From Fagopyrum homotropicum (Eukaryota > Streptophyta > Magnoliopsida > Caryophyllales > Polygonaceae): 64,000 nt of DNA. A program made the translations under genes and the position numbers. The stretch spans positions 81,092,560 to 81,156,559 of the forward strand of contig BSWB01000002.1 in the NCBI GenBank assembly GCA_033239125.1, in the 5' to 3' direction. The notes beneath the pieces were generated by a model. It was not told the DNA's origin. It saw nothing but the letters and a program-made list of their open reading frames with translations, and did no database searches. Below are positions 45,401 through 56,961 of this stretch, in pieces (position 1 is the stretch's first letter; every line of letters begins with the position of its first letter).

Positions 45401-46540
45401 GATTCTTCTCCTACACCTTCTACTTCCTTAGACACTTCTAAGGAAGCATCGGAAGCTCTACAAGAGCCATTGGAAGCTCCGAAAGCGATGGAACTAAAGC
45501 CACTTCCTACTCATCTAAGGTACGCTTTTCTAGGACCTAATTCAACCTTTCCGGTTATTGTTAGTTCCGATCTAAGCATAGATGAACATAATAAGCTCAT
45601 GCTTGTCCTTAGGAAACATAGAAAAGCTTTAGGATATACTATTGAGGACTTAGTAGGAATCAAACCTTCCATATGCATGCATAAAATATTAATGGAAGAG
45701 GACTTTAGGACTTCAAGACAACCTCAAAGGCGGTTAAATACGACCATGAAAGAGGTTGTCAAGAAAGAAATTCTTAAACTTCTTGATGCAGGTATCATCT
45801 ACCCTATCTCCGATAGCAAGTGGGTGAGTCCGGTTCAAGTAGTTCCGAAGAAGGGAGGAATGACGGTCATCACCAACAAGAATAACGAACTCATTCCTAC
45901 CTGAACCGTAACGGGATGGCGGATGTGCATAGACTACCGCAAGCTTAACAATGCGACGAGGAAGGATCACTTCCCATTGCCATTCATTGATCAAATGCTT
46001 GAAAGGTTAGCACAACATTCGCACTTTTGCTATCTTGACGGTTATAGTGGTTTCTTTTATATTCCGATACACCCGGATGATCAGGAGAAGAGCACATTCA
46101 CGTGCCCGTGGGGTACGTTTGCTTATAGGAGAATGCCGTTCGGGCTTTGCAACGCCCCAGCCACCTTTCAAAGGTGTATGATGGCCATCTTCTCCGAATA
46201 CATTGAGGAAATCATGGAGGTCTTCATGGATGACTTCTCCGTATACGGTTCCTCTTTTGACAATTGCCTTTCTAACCTTTCTCTTGTTTTACAGAGGTGT
46301 GAAGACACTAACCTAGTTCTAAATTGGGAGAAGTGTCAATTTATGGTAAATGAAGGAATTGTATTAGGACACTTAATCTCTAATAGAGGGATAGAGGTAG
46401 ATAAAGCTAAGATAGAGACCATAGAAAAGCTTCCTCCTCCAACTTCGGTGAAAGGGATAAGAAGTTTTTTAGGACATGCCGGATTCTATAGGCACTTCAT
46501 AAAAGACTTCTCTAAAATATCAAAACCTCTTACTAATCTT
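42482..46540 (+). pseudogene. Element C gag-protease-RT, one in-frame stop
   Basis: The ATG at 42482 opens a frame ending at TGA 45902-45904 and then resuming in the same frame to about 46540. Residues 20-95 are charged and helical (coiled-coil-like). The capsid region is about 170-360 (ALSWYQALPSGKLDTWEDL, FLTKFFPPSKTAELRCKI, WERFQDLLLDCPHHG). Residues 410-475 are Asn-rich and replace a CCHC knuckle. The protease site is CDLGASVSIIP (about residue 718). RT has WRMCIDYRKLNNATRKDHF, MPFGLCNAPATFQRC and FMDDFSVYG. The stop replaces the Arg codon seen in element B (CGA to TGA). A one-base loss at 46537-46541 shifts the frame before RNase H. Confidence 0.92.
45180..45375 (+). repeat. CCACGGCCGTGG motif array inside the coding region of element C
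   Basis: Two perfect CCACGGCCGTGG palindromes (45222-45233 and 45322-45333) and at least four partial ones lie in the linker between protease and RT, where they encode recurring HGRG-type text. Element B has decayed versions at the matching place. Confidence 0.85.
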
Positions 46541-48203
46541 GATGAAGGATGCGGTTTTTGAGTTTTCGCAGGAATGCTTGGATGCGTTTAACATGATTCG
46601 GGAAGCTCTAATTTCAGCACCTATTATCCAACCTCCGGATTGGAACCTTTCCTTTGAGGTTATGTGCGATGCTAGTGACGTAGCTATAGGAGCTGTTCTT
46701 GGACAAAGAAAGGAAGGGCGAACCCATGCCATATACTATGCTAGCAAGCCGCTAGATGAAGCGCAGCTCAACTACGCCACTACGGAAAAAGAATTTTTAG
46801 CCATTGTCTATGCTATTGACAAATTTCGCTCTTATCTTGTAGGTGCAAAGGTGATTGTGTACACGGATCATGCTGCGATCCGGTACCTCCTTGCAAAGAA
46901 GGATGCGAAGCCAAGGCTAATTAGATGGATTCTTCTCCTACAAGAATTCGATCTAGAGATCCGCGACAAGAAAGGTTCGGAAAATTCTGTTGCGGATCAT
47001 TTGAGTCGCCTAACACATCTAGAGGACGACCATTTACCTATAGATGACTCCTTCCCGGACGAACACCTACACATTATAGAGGAGTGCATCGATGTGATCT
47101 CCAAAGGTAACGAACCATGGTTTGCTGATTTTGTTAACTATTTGGTTTGTCAGGAGATACCGCCCGGATTATCCTACGCACAAAGAAAGAAGTTCTTTAA
47201 GGATGTCCGGGAATACTTTTGGAATGAACCTCTCCTCTTTAAGAGAGGTCCGGATGGCATCATTCGGCGATGTGTGCCGGAAGATGAGATGCAAAGCGTC
47301 ATCCGCCATTGTCATTCACTACCATGGGGAGTTGACTTTATGGGACCGTTCCCATCATCTTGTGGAAACCGATACATACTCTTGGCGGTGGATTACGTTT
47401 CTAGATGGGTAGAAGCAATTGCCTCTCCCACCAATGACGCCATGGTGGTGGTTAAGTTCTTTAACAAGACCATCTTCCCACGATTTGGGACACCAAGGAC
47501 TATCATTAGTGATGGAGATTCTCACTTCATTGCCCGGCGCTTTGAAGCTCTTCTAGCTAAGTATGGGGTTACTCACAAGATCGTCACCCCATATCATCCA
47601 CAAACTAGTGGACAAGTTGAGATCTCAAATCGGGAGATCAAAGGAATCCTAGAGAAGACGGTTTCAAGGACTAGGAAGGATTGGTCCTTGAAGCTTGATG
47701 ATGCATTGTGGGCGTACCGGACTGCGTACAAGACTCCCATAGGAACCACACCATACAACCTTGTGTATGGGAAGTCTTGTCACTTACCGGTAGAGTTGGA
47801 GCATAAGGCGTTTTGGGCTATCAAATGGTTGAATTTCAGCATGAAGGAAGCGGGAGAGAAGCGTCTCTTGAACCTTAATGAGCTTGAAGAACTCCGCTTG
47901 AACGCGTATGAGAACGCCAAGATTTATAAGGAGAGAGCAAAGCGTTGGCATGATAAGCATATCATTCCAAAGGACTTCAAAGAAGGAGATCAAGTTCTCC
48001 TCTTCAATTCAAGGCTTCGTCTCTTTCCAGGTAAGCTTAAATCTCGTTGGACCGAACCTTTTCTAATTAAGCGTATTTTCCCCCATGGTGCAGTTGAAGT
48101 ATGGGGTGAAGCGGGCGGAAGCTTTAAGGTGAACGGTCAACGACTCAAGAAGTATACGCCGGAACTCCAAGCTGAAGAGTTCGCGCCCACCGCACTCGAA
48201 TAA
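46541..48203 (+). pseudogene. Element C RNase H and integrase, zinc domain deleted
   Basis: It continues pol in the next frame. RNase H has MCDASDVAIGAVLGQ, TTEKEFLAIVYAIDKFR and YTDHAAIRYLL. After HCHSLP near 47320 the frame jumps in-frame to WGVDFMGPFPSS, so the GGH...CX2C part of the HHCC zinc domain, present in element B, is missing (about 60-70 residues). The catalytic core keeps its acidic residues (VDFMG, IISDGDSHF, QVEISNREIK), followed by the C-terminal SRLRLFPGKLKSRW region. It ends at 48203. The zinc domain is normally needed for multimerisation and end binding. Confidence 0.9.
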
Positions 48204-49032
48204 GTGCGAATATGGTCTAGCTACGGACCTTAAACAAAGCGCTTCTTGGGAGGCAACCCAAGGTATTGCATTTACGTTTTTGTTTTCGATTCATAGTTTA
48301 GCTTAGTTTAGACGTTTTTGCTTTGTTTTGCCAACGATTCCTTCCGGTATGTTCGTGTTTTTGGATGTAGGAACAGTGGAAAAGGAAAGGGGAGGAATAA
48401 TTTTGGAGAAAAGTGACGAAACTTGGACTTTGGAGCATTACAGAGAGTTCCACGGCCTAAACCACGGCCGTGACAGCTACAGTGACCGTAATTTCCAAAA
48501 GCCTTTGAAAAATTACCAAAACCACGGTTCCGTACAATTCCACGGCCGTGGAACCTCCCGATAGACCGTGGTTTTCAAAAATTTTGCCGGCCACTATATA
48601 AACCACGTTCTTCACAAAAACACATCTCACAACCAAATTCCACGCCCTCTTTCGCCGGAATCACGCCCTTCACCTTAATTCTCTGTTCGTTAATCGTTTT
48701 CAACGATTCTTTGACCCAAACTGAAGCAAATCCGATCACCAACGAGATCCAAGCAACAAATCAAGCGGCAAACCACCGGAGAAAGCACAATTTGGATTCT
48801 AAAATCCGAAACCTTAGGTTTTTGGTTCTTTCTCTATCTTTGTCAATTCGGCTTCGTTTTTGCTAGCATTTGTAGGAGAACTGAATGAAATTAGAAGGAA
48901 TTAGCATAGGACTGATTGACTGTTGAGTTTGGTGATTATCTGCTGAGTTTTGAGAAAAATCGACACGAACCACGGTCTCTGTCACTTCCACGGCCGTGGA
49001 ACACCAAGAACAGACCGTGGTTTTCAACAGTA
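48204..49032 (+). other. Element C spacer between pol and the extra ORF, with palindrome modules
   Basis: No ORF. Module 1 is at 48518-48575 (AAAACCACGGT, TTCCACGGCCGTGGAA, ACCGTGGTTTT) and module 2 at 48968-49022 (AACCACGGTCT, the same centre, AGACCGTGGTT). A partial one is at 48445-48490. Confidence 0.85.
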
Positions 49033-49515
49033 ATGGATTTTGTGAGGAGAGTTTTTGGGAGAATTAAGGACAAGAACAACAAGAAGGATAAGAACAAAAA
49101 GAGGAAGGGTAACCCCTCTTCCTCTTCATCCTCTAGAGCACTACTACCTCCATCTCCTTCACCTCCATCATCACCTTCATCACCTTCACCTCCTAGCCCT
49201 AAGGTACCCGCCATTCACGAAGATCATCTCGATGCATTAGAGAGGATCCACAAGAGGGCTGTTATAGGACCTAGGTACCTATTGTTCGAGGATTTAGCTC
49301 CTCTACACATCATAGATGACCTTACTTGGCTCTTGGATAGAGCCGGATTAGTTGTCTTCTCGGCTATCCGAGAAGACGCTTACTTGGAGATCCGAGCTGA
49401 TGCTAGAGATGGACGTATGGACGACCTCGACCATATGATGAGAGACGTCTACCGCCAGCAGTTCGGGCGGTACTACGACCCTAGCTTCCATCCATTCCCG
49501 CCTCCACCGCAGTGA
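49033..49515 (+). CDS. Element C extra ORF after pol, 160 residues, Athila ORF-like fragment
   Basis: The ATG at 49033 opens MDFVRRVFGRIK, a Lys/Asn-rich basic stretch, then a Ser/Pro-rich segment (residues 35-58), then an acidic/hydrophobic part with LDALERIHKRAVIG and LTWLLDRAGLVVF. The last part resembles the 'yLLD.AGL' region of the Athila ORF-1/env-position proteins, but only about 160 residues are present where Athila ORFs are much longer. No signal peptide or membrane segment is seen. I chose ATG 49033 because upstream in-frame extension lacks an ATG and crosses palindrome module 2. Function unknown; assignment tentative. Confidence 0.5.
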   Translation: MDFVRRVFGRIKDKNNKKDKNKKRKGNPSSSSSSRALLPPSPSPPSSPSSPSPPSPKVPAIHEDHLDALERIHKRAVIGPRYLLFEDLAPLHIIDDLTWLLDRAGLVVFSAIREDAYLEIRADARDGRMDDLDHMMRDVYRQQFGRYYDPSFHPFPPPPQ

Positions 49516-50872
49516 CGACCTTAAGGACCGACAGTTTAGCCGCTCCACCGCCATTTTGTGAGTCTTTTTCTTTCTTTCTTTTCTTCTTTTTCTTTTATTT
49601 GAACATTAGGGACAATGTTTGTTCCAAGTATGGGGTGGGGTGTGACTAAAAGTTTGTAATAAATCTTACTCACTTTGATTGCTTCTATTGAGACTATCTT
49701 GCATGTTCATTATATTGTTGCACGTTTCATTATTGCATTACATGAAAAAGAGTTTGAAAAACCCATAAAAATTGAAAAATTTTGAAAATTTTGTGCTTCT
49801 AAGGATAGAGATGATTTCTATGATAATCACTACTTGTGAATCGAGTTTGATGATAATTGCATGCTTAAACGAATAGTGAATTGAAAAGAAATTGAATGAG
49901 TTGATTATACCTCTTTTCAAGTTTCATAATGTGATGAATGTTACCTAAATCATGTTGAGGAATTGAAGTTGAAATCACATTATAAGTTCTTATGCTTCTT
50001 GTTGAGATGATTAAGGAAATTCGATTTTCTTTCTTCTTTCTTTGATATTTTAGCCCCTCATTGAAATTATGGCCTCCTTTACCTATCCGGGAATTTGGAG
50101 GAGTTGATTAATATTGGCATGTTTGATGTGGGAGGGCCTTGAAAGCAATTGTTTGCAATCAAAAGAGTAGAAAGAAATTATAGGTTTGGGGAAGTCAATC
50201 ATGATGATGAGTAACTCGGCACCATTCACATAGCCGGGTGTTTGTGTCTTGCCAAAGTCGGATTGAGCGATATCCCTAGCGGATTATGGTATGTGCGCTA
50301 AGGGTTTGAGGCATCTCATAAAAATTGAGAAACGTCAATCTCCTAGGCTTCGGTTTTTGTGCACCTCTATCTATAACTCCAAAAGTAAAGTCGAAAAATG
50401 AAAGGAAGAGAGCGAATCTCTAAGTAGAAAGTGTTGCGGAAACCGCAAGAGAAGAAGAAAAGAGTAGTTATCCATTTTCCCGGATTCATGCACCACATTC
50501 CTTAAGGTTTTCCTTCCCTTTCCACATTCTAGACCTTTTTGAAAGTCCTTAAGATCAAAAGAATGTTATATGACTTGGTGATCTAAATTGAAGTTTCTTA
50601 TGATTGATTTTGATAATGTTTGAAGGTTGTGATGTTTACATGGAAGTTTAATTGATTCATGAGCTTTCTTTACTCTTTACTCTTTGATTAAGTGAATGAA
50701 AGTCTTATAAACGAATGAAGCAAGATTTGAGAATGATCTATTGATTAGAAGGCACATTCATCCAAAAGAAGTATTGCTTTGAGAAGGTACACATATTTCA
50801 TCCTAACTTTTGTTTTAAAAGCTTTTGAAAAACCTTGCTTAGGGACAAGCAAGTGACAAGTATGGGGTTATT
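49516..50872 (+). other. Element C 3' noncoding region with conserved block, hairpin and polypurine tract
   Basis: No believable ORF. 50209-50266 matches element B (6393-6452, opposite strand) over about 55 bp. At about 50834-50852 TTGCTTAGGGACAAGCAA forms a short hairpin, followed by a purine-rich AAGTATGGGG tract ending near the 3' LTR at 50873. Confidence 0.75.
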
Positions 50873-52594
50873 TGTTAGCATGAAATATTGTGATATTTTA
50901 GGAACGTTTTCTAAGTGTATTTCATCCATTTTGATAGTCATTGATTAAGCATTGATTCAATTGTGAGCTAGTTTGTCTATATTGTCGATATGGAGATCTA
51001 CACAAGCTTTATGTTGATTATAGGTAATTAAGAGCTATTTCTGAACGGAATTTAGCAAGGATGGAGTTTGATTGAGCATGTCCATGAATTGAGGACATTC
51101 CTAGGAGCTAAGGATGTGCTAACTTGAAGAATAGCACGAGGAAAGGAAGAATCACGTTCTAGCCCTAAACCACGCTCTAAAATACGGCCGTACTACATTC
51201 CACGTTCAAGTCCACGGCCGTGGAACCTTGGCAAGGGAAGCGTGGTTCATTCCAGTAACTTCTACGGCCGTGGAAGACTTGTGTCAAACCGTGACACTTT
51301 CCACGCTCTAAATTACGGCCGTGGAACCCTTGCACGACCGTGATCTTGGCGATCTTTTTCGCCACACTTTAAGCCACGATCTTCTACGAGATTGGGCCGG
51401 GCTTATATTTTATCTTACACTATAAAAGGACGGACAAGGAGAGATTCCGTCACCTCTGCTTAGACCTTCGCTTACGCTTAGACGCATTTCCCGCTTACGC
51501 TTGGAATTGCCCTAATTTCACATCTTACGGAGATTGTGATTGAGATTTAGCGCTTTGCTATTGAGATTTACGGATCGACGGAAGATCGAAGCTTTGGAAG
51601 ATTGTTCGTGAGAAGATTTCGCTTCTCATTTAGGTTTGATTAGGAGACGGATTGACATCCCGTTCTTCCTTCTTATCTAAGATTCGTGATTGTTTGCATT
51701 ATTCCAAATCTATTGACGTTATTGTTCTTGATTTGTGGATTTGAGATTGACTTTAAAGTTATTGAAAGTTTTCGGAAGTTTTCATCTTTCATTCTTTTAA
51801 TCCTTGAATTTGATATCAATATGACTATTGTTGGTTAAAACCCTTTAACAATTCTAAGGTGAAGGGTTGATAGTTGTGGCTTAGATGATGATAGATCGAT
51901 CGTAAACAGATTGGATCCTGAGAGTTAGAGAGAATCGCCGACAACCTTAAACCACGGTCTGTTCTTGAGCTTCCACGGCCGTGGAACTCAAGAACTACCG
52001 TAATTTTGTGTTAGTTTACGAACTTGCTTTTACTTTAATCCAAAGTTAAAGATTTGCTTTAACTTAGTCATGGCTTGCCTTTTCTAGGTGGTAGTGAAGC
52101 CTCAACAACCTCTACCTCGATTGTGTGTGTCACAACTTTAATCGGTTAAGTTAGTCTTGATCCTTGGATTACAAGTTTGGGTATTTGACATTAATTCTTA
52201 CCTTTAGAACCTTTCTGTATTGAAGCCTCAACAACCTTTATAGAGAGTGTCTTGTAGGTGAGTCATATAAGGTTTTTGGAACTTCACCGTATGATTACCT
52301 TACATTCGTATACCTTTGCATACCTCAACTCTATCCTTATATCTTTAGTATATCTTGAATCGATTGCCACAGCTGGATTCTTGGATCTTTAGGATTGTTG
52401 TTTTCCCAATAATTCGAAAAGCTCATACATTCACTTGCTTGATAATCTATAATTGAATTTGTTCCCCCCAAATCCCTGTGTTCGATACTCTGGAATTCTT
52501 GCTCAACTATATCGATCCGTACACTGCGGGTTCGCTTGCTTGATTTCTAGTTTTATAATTAAAGCTTATTTGCACGCACGCTAAGTGGCGAACA
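50873..52594 (+). repeat. 3' LTR of element C
   Basis: Same ends as the 5' LTR. Perfect CCACGGCCGTGG at 51212-51223 and 51973-51984; the near-palindrome is at 51961-51995. Confidence 0.95.
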
Positions 52595-52599
52595 ACTCT
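52595..52599. repeat. Target site duplication ACTCT, right copy of element C
   Basis: Identical to 40655-40659. Confidence 0.93.
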
Positions 52600-54885
52600 C
52601 TTGCACGGAATCCCGTAGCTGTCAAGTAGCTTTAGAGTAGAAAGTTTGCCTAGTTTTGCTTGAACCAAACACTTGTGAGCATATGTCCTTTCTGATTTTA
52701 TATATTGACTTTGTTTATATTTAATCAACACTAGATAATCTCCATTCTGATTGAAGGATTGAATGATCCCTATAATGGTTTGATTTATTATTGCATATAT
52801 GTTTGTGAATTGAGATTTATAATATTGATTCTTTTCGAAGAACTTCGTTTTAACCGTTTATTTACCTTAAAAAGAAGTGGCGTTTATAACCGTTGGATAA
52901 AAGAACTTGTACGACAAGCGAGGTTGTTTTATTGGAAATATTGAAAAGCACATGGTTAAGGGATTGAACCATAAGTTTTACTTCAAGGATTTCTAACTAT
53001 CATAGAAAGTTTCGGTCTTTGCACCTTTTCTAGGTCATGTACCAAAAGCGAGGCTTTTCTTTGTCTTTTTTGGATTCTATGTTCTTAAAGGGCTTACCCT
53101 TTTACTTGACACAACCGCTTTATTAAGGACGCAATTAAGTTGGAATACATGTCTTTGTTTGTCTATACCAAATGTTATATTAGATAGTTATCTACAATGT
53201 TCACATATCAACGTTCACGAGTCTCATATATGTAATATTACTTCAATTCATTATAATGGGGATTCTTATTTTTTGAGATCAATCTTCTACCATATATATT
53301 ACCAATCATTTCGTTTTCCTTGTTTTTCCCTTTTTAGCAAAAGACGTATTTTCTTTTTTCCTTCTTCATTTTTTCTCTCTTTTACTTAAAATAAGTAATT
53401 ATTAGTATTTTAATAATCAGACGTCCTTGTGAATTTGACACTCGATTTATTACAACTAACCCCATCATCCTTGCGGGTAGGCTTTAGGGCCATTAACCTG
53501 TTTCTCCGATGAACTACTATTATGTTTTGGATGTGAATCTAGTCGGCGATTCTTCAATTTGATATCTTTTTAGGAGTAATGAGTAGTAGAGATTTGAGAA
53601 GGTAGGCACGTGGCCTGATTCAACTCTATTGGAATTGTGTATTTTTATATGTAAATTTACTTGTTGGTCTTAGGTTATAAAGAGGGTAATTTGGTTTTGA
53701 GATGAGATAAAGCAGCCAAGATCCTCTATAACCTTCCTTGTAGCCTTCTTTATTGCCCACATCTTATTGGTTATATTATTAATTAATTTATTCTCCCTTA
53801 ATTAAAATTAAAAGGGCAAGATTTAGTATATTTAAACAATTCAATATCTTTTATTTTAGTAAAGAAATATACCAAATCTCATTCTCTTTCTTCCTCCCCT
53901 TCACGTGAGTCGGATCCTATTCTTCTTTGGCTTTCTATCGCTGCTTTCACCTGATACGAGGACGCCGCTGCAGTAGACAAAACAACTCCGCAAGACTATT
54001 CTTTCTCGTGAGGGTGAACATTTTTTCGATTCAATTCTTCTTTGGCTTGTATCGCTGCTTTTGCCGCATATCGGATGCCACCGCATACAATGAGCACCCA
54101 ATTTTGAGACACACAACACTAATTTTCCAAATCTTTTATGTGTGAACTTCGCTGCTTATGCCTTTACTAAAATTAGACATAGTTTGTTAGTTTTTATTTG
54201 AATAGTAAAAAGTCTTACATCCACGTTAGTTTACTCACAATAATTATCTAATTAGTAGATAATTAGGTTAGCTAATCTTCTAAATTTTTTATTCTAGTGT
54301 TTTGTTTGCTATTGATATGGAGAATGCAAAACTGCTTTGTTTTGCTTTAGTTGTGTGTTAGACCTTTTCTGTAGTGTCAAGCGATTTTGTTTGCTACTAA
54401 TTTGCTTTGGTGCTTCGAATTGTTTAGAGAAGTAGAACAATGAAGGATGCATATGAATTCGTAACACAGGGCTTGCAGCAACGCTTTACATTATAAATAT
54501 TAATACAAAGTCTTGTATTCTTCTCTCATAATCAATCGATCTCCCTTTCTTTATAGAAATCCTCACTTTCGTTTGCTCTCGAACGACGAACTGATTTTCA
54601 TTGTGCACTCGCTAAATAGGTTAGTTAATCTTCTCAATTTTGAATTCTAGCATATCCAATGACGTGAATTAGATTATACATTCCATTTAATCAAGTTTCT
54701 TTTTTGTATAATCATGAGCGTATATTGAATCAGGAGATTTAGAATGTGTACGTAGTATAGGTATTTCATCCATACTTATAAGTTAGTTTGTAGTGTAGTG
54801 GCATAATGATTTTTTTATCATTATATAATAATAATAATAATAATAATAATATATTTTCATGTATTTACATTATATCAAAAAGGTT
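52600..54885. other. Probable continuation of the element E LTR, then AT-rich intergenic DNA
   Basis: No gene is supported. The first few hundred bases should belong to the sequence split by element C, but I cannot place its end. A loose duplication ('attcttctttggctt...tatcgctgctttt') occurs at 53918 and 54034. A (TAA)n microsatellite lies at 54824-54852. Confidence 0.45.
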
Positions 54886-56523
54886 ATGAATTTAGAACAA
54901 ACATTGTCATGTCGACGCTTAGAATTTGAGCATGACGAAAGTTTAGAGTTTGAGCAAGACATTGATATGATGGAACCATTACATTCTAAGTTATCGAAGG
55001 ATATTATTCCAAGTGTTGGTATGAAGTTTGAAAATGTGGATGGAGCTTCTGAGTTCTACAATACTTATGCTCTAGACATTGGCTTTTCTACTCGAAAAGG
55101 TTCGGTTCATAGAGACAATTGGACAAAGATAGTGTAAGATAGAAAGTTTGTGTGTTCATGTGAAGGTAAATGAGGAGTTGACAAACATGATGCTTATAGT
55201 AAATCTCACCGGACAAAGACGAGGTTTGATTGTTTAGCCATGTTAATGATTAGTTGTCGTCAAATTGGAAGATATTGATTGTGTTGTTGAATTCATTGCT
55301 AACCATGGTCACCATTTGGCAAGTCCAAGTAAAGTTCATCCATTTAGATCACATAGAAATGTGTCTATCTCTCAAGATGCCGAAGTTGACATGACTAGCA
55401 TGGCAGGTATTGCTCCAAAAATACATTTGAGTTCATGACTAGTGACACTGGGGTCGTGAAAATGTAGGCTTTGCTCGTGTGGATCTAAAATATTATTTGC
55501 GAACTAAGCGTAGTTTACAAATGAAGCAAGGTGATACTGGTGGCGTTCTAGAGTACTTACATGGTATGAAAGTTGAAGATCCGAGTTTCTATTATGTTAT
55601 TCAAGTGGATGAAGAGGATATCATAACTAATATTTTTTGAGCTGATGCAAAGACGATGGTTGACTATGATGACTTTGGTGACATTATTTGCTTTCACACT
55701 ACATATCGAAAGCTTAATGATGGTAGGCCAATTGCCTTATTTGTTGGTTTAATTCATAATAAACAATCAACTATCTTTGGTGTAACATTGTTATACGATG
55801 AGACATCATAGACAATGTCGACCGATCAAGATGTTGCAATGGCAAATGTGCTTTCTTTTCAATGGCCCGAGACTTGTCACTGACTTTGTATTTGTCATAT
55901 CTTTCGAAATGTAGCTATTCATTTGAATAGTGTATTTCCAAGGTACAAGGATTTTTCAAGAGATTTCAGTAATTATATTTATGATTATGAACACGAGGCG
56001 GAATTTCTAGATGCTTGGAGTAAAATGCTTGATACATACGACCTTTAAAGAAACGATTGGATGAAAAGAATGTTGAATATCAAAGAAAAATGGGCATTAG
56101 TGTATGGTCGAAATACATTTTGTGCAGACATGACAACCACACAACAAAGTGAAAGCATGAATAAAATGCTAAAGCATTATGTAACCCATAAGCATAAAAT
56201 CATAGAGTATTTTGAGCCCTTTCAGCGGTTACTTAACGATCGTCGTTATAATTAGATGGTTGCAGATTTTAAGGCTAGCCAAAGCAAAATAGCATAGTGT
56301 TATTCTATAGAAAATTTGAAGGATGTTGTGGGTATTTATACACCCGAGGTCTCTAAGTTGTTTGAGAAAGAAGTGTACAAAACATTTAACTATCAACTTG
56401 AAGTTTATAGTGAGACGGGAACAATTGTGCAGTATACTGTTACTCCTCATAAGTTGAACTATGTTGTCTCCTATGAGGAAAGAGAAGAAGTTGTACAATG
56501 TAATTGTAGAATGTTTGAGTAAA
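54886..56523 (+). pseudogene. FAR1-related (FRS/MULE transposase-like) pseudogene
   Basis: From an ATG at 54886: an acidic N-terminus, then a FAR1-type DNA-binding domain (PSVGMKFENVDGASEFYN, then ALDIGFSTRKGS, FVCSCEG, FDCLAM, HHLASPSKVH). The MULE transposase-like core follows (AKTMVDYDDFGDIICFHTTY; RPIALFVGLIHNKQSTIFG). Then comes KEKWALVYGRNTFCADMTTTQQSESMN in pieces, and the start of a SWIM zinc finger (VQCNCRMFE) where it stops. At least eight in-frame stops and frameshifts interrupt it. Family members are transposase-derived light-signalling regulators; whether this was a host gene or a transposon gene cannot be told. No clear terminal inverted repeats were found. Confidence 0.85.
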
Positions 56524-56961
56524 CCTGATAAGGAAAAATCAAATACACTTACGGATCAATTAAATATTTAGCTTCCTTAGAAAAACAAGATATTAAACAA
56601 GAGAAGAAAGGAAATATGACAGAACCCATTTGTTAGGAAAAATAAATAAATAAATAAAAAGGTGCGCGTTTCCTAATAAGTGAAGGAAATGAAAGTAAAT
56701 CGAATGGAGCCATTGTTTTCTTTGAAGAAGAAATGCCTACATGAAATGCCAGAATGCTTTCTCCCTACAATCATTACCTTCTCTTCTTCACAAAAACAAC
56801 GCCTACAATGAAATATAATAAGAAGTTAAAAGAAGAAGAAATTGAATCATTGTGTAGATGAGTAGTAGAATCAACTGACAAAGATCCATTGTTTTCTTTG
56901 AAGAGGAAAACAGATGTGTAGAATCTGAAGAAAAGCAAAGTGGGGAAGGGACGGTTGAATT
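56524..56961. other. Short intergenic stretch
   Basis: No gene seen; contains an (AAAT)n run at about 56638-56660. Confidence 0.5.

Larger units (their letters stand above)
40660..52594 (+). mobile_element. Element C: Athila-like Ty3/Gypsy retrotransposon, full-length structure
   Basis: LTRs are 40660-42379 (1,720 bp) and 50873-52594 (1,722 bp), TGTTAGCA...GCGAACA, with exact ACTCT duplications. The order is primer site, gag-PR-RT-RH-INT, a short extra ORF, a 2-kb noncoding 3' region, a purine tract and the 3' LTR. I count by eye about 25-30 LTR substitutions plus a few small indels, about 1.5%. Gag, RT and integrase wording is typical of Athila. Pol has one stop, one frameshift and a deletion in integrase, so this copy is not autonomous. 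Confidence 0.94.
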
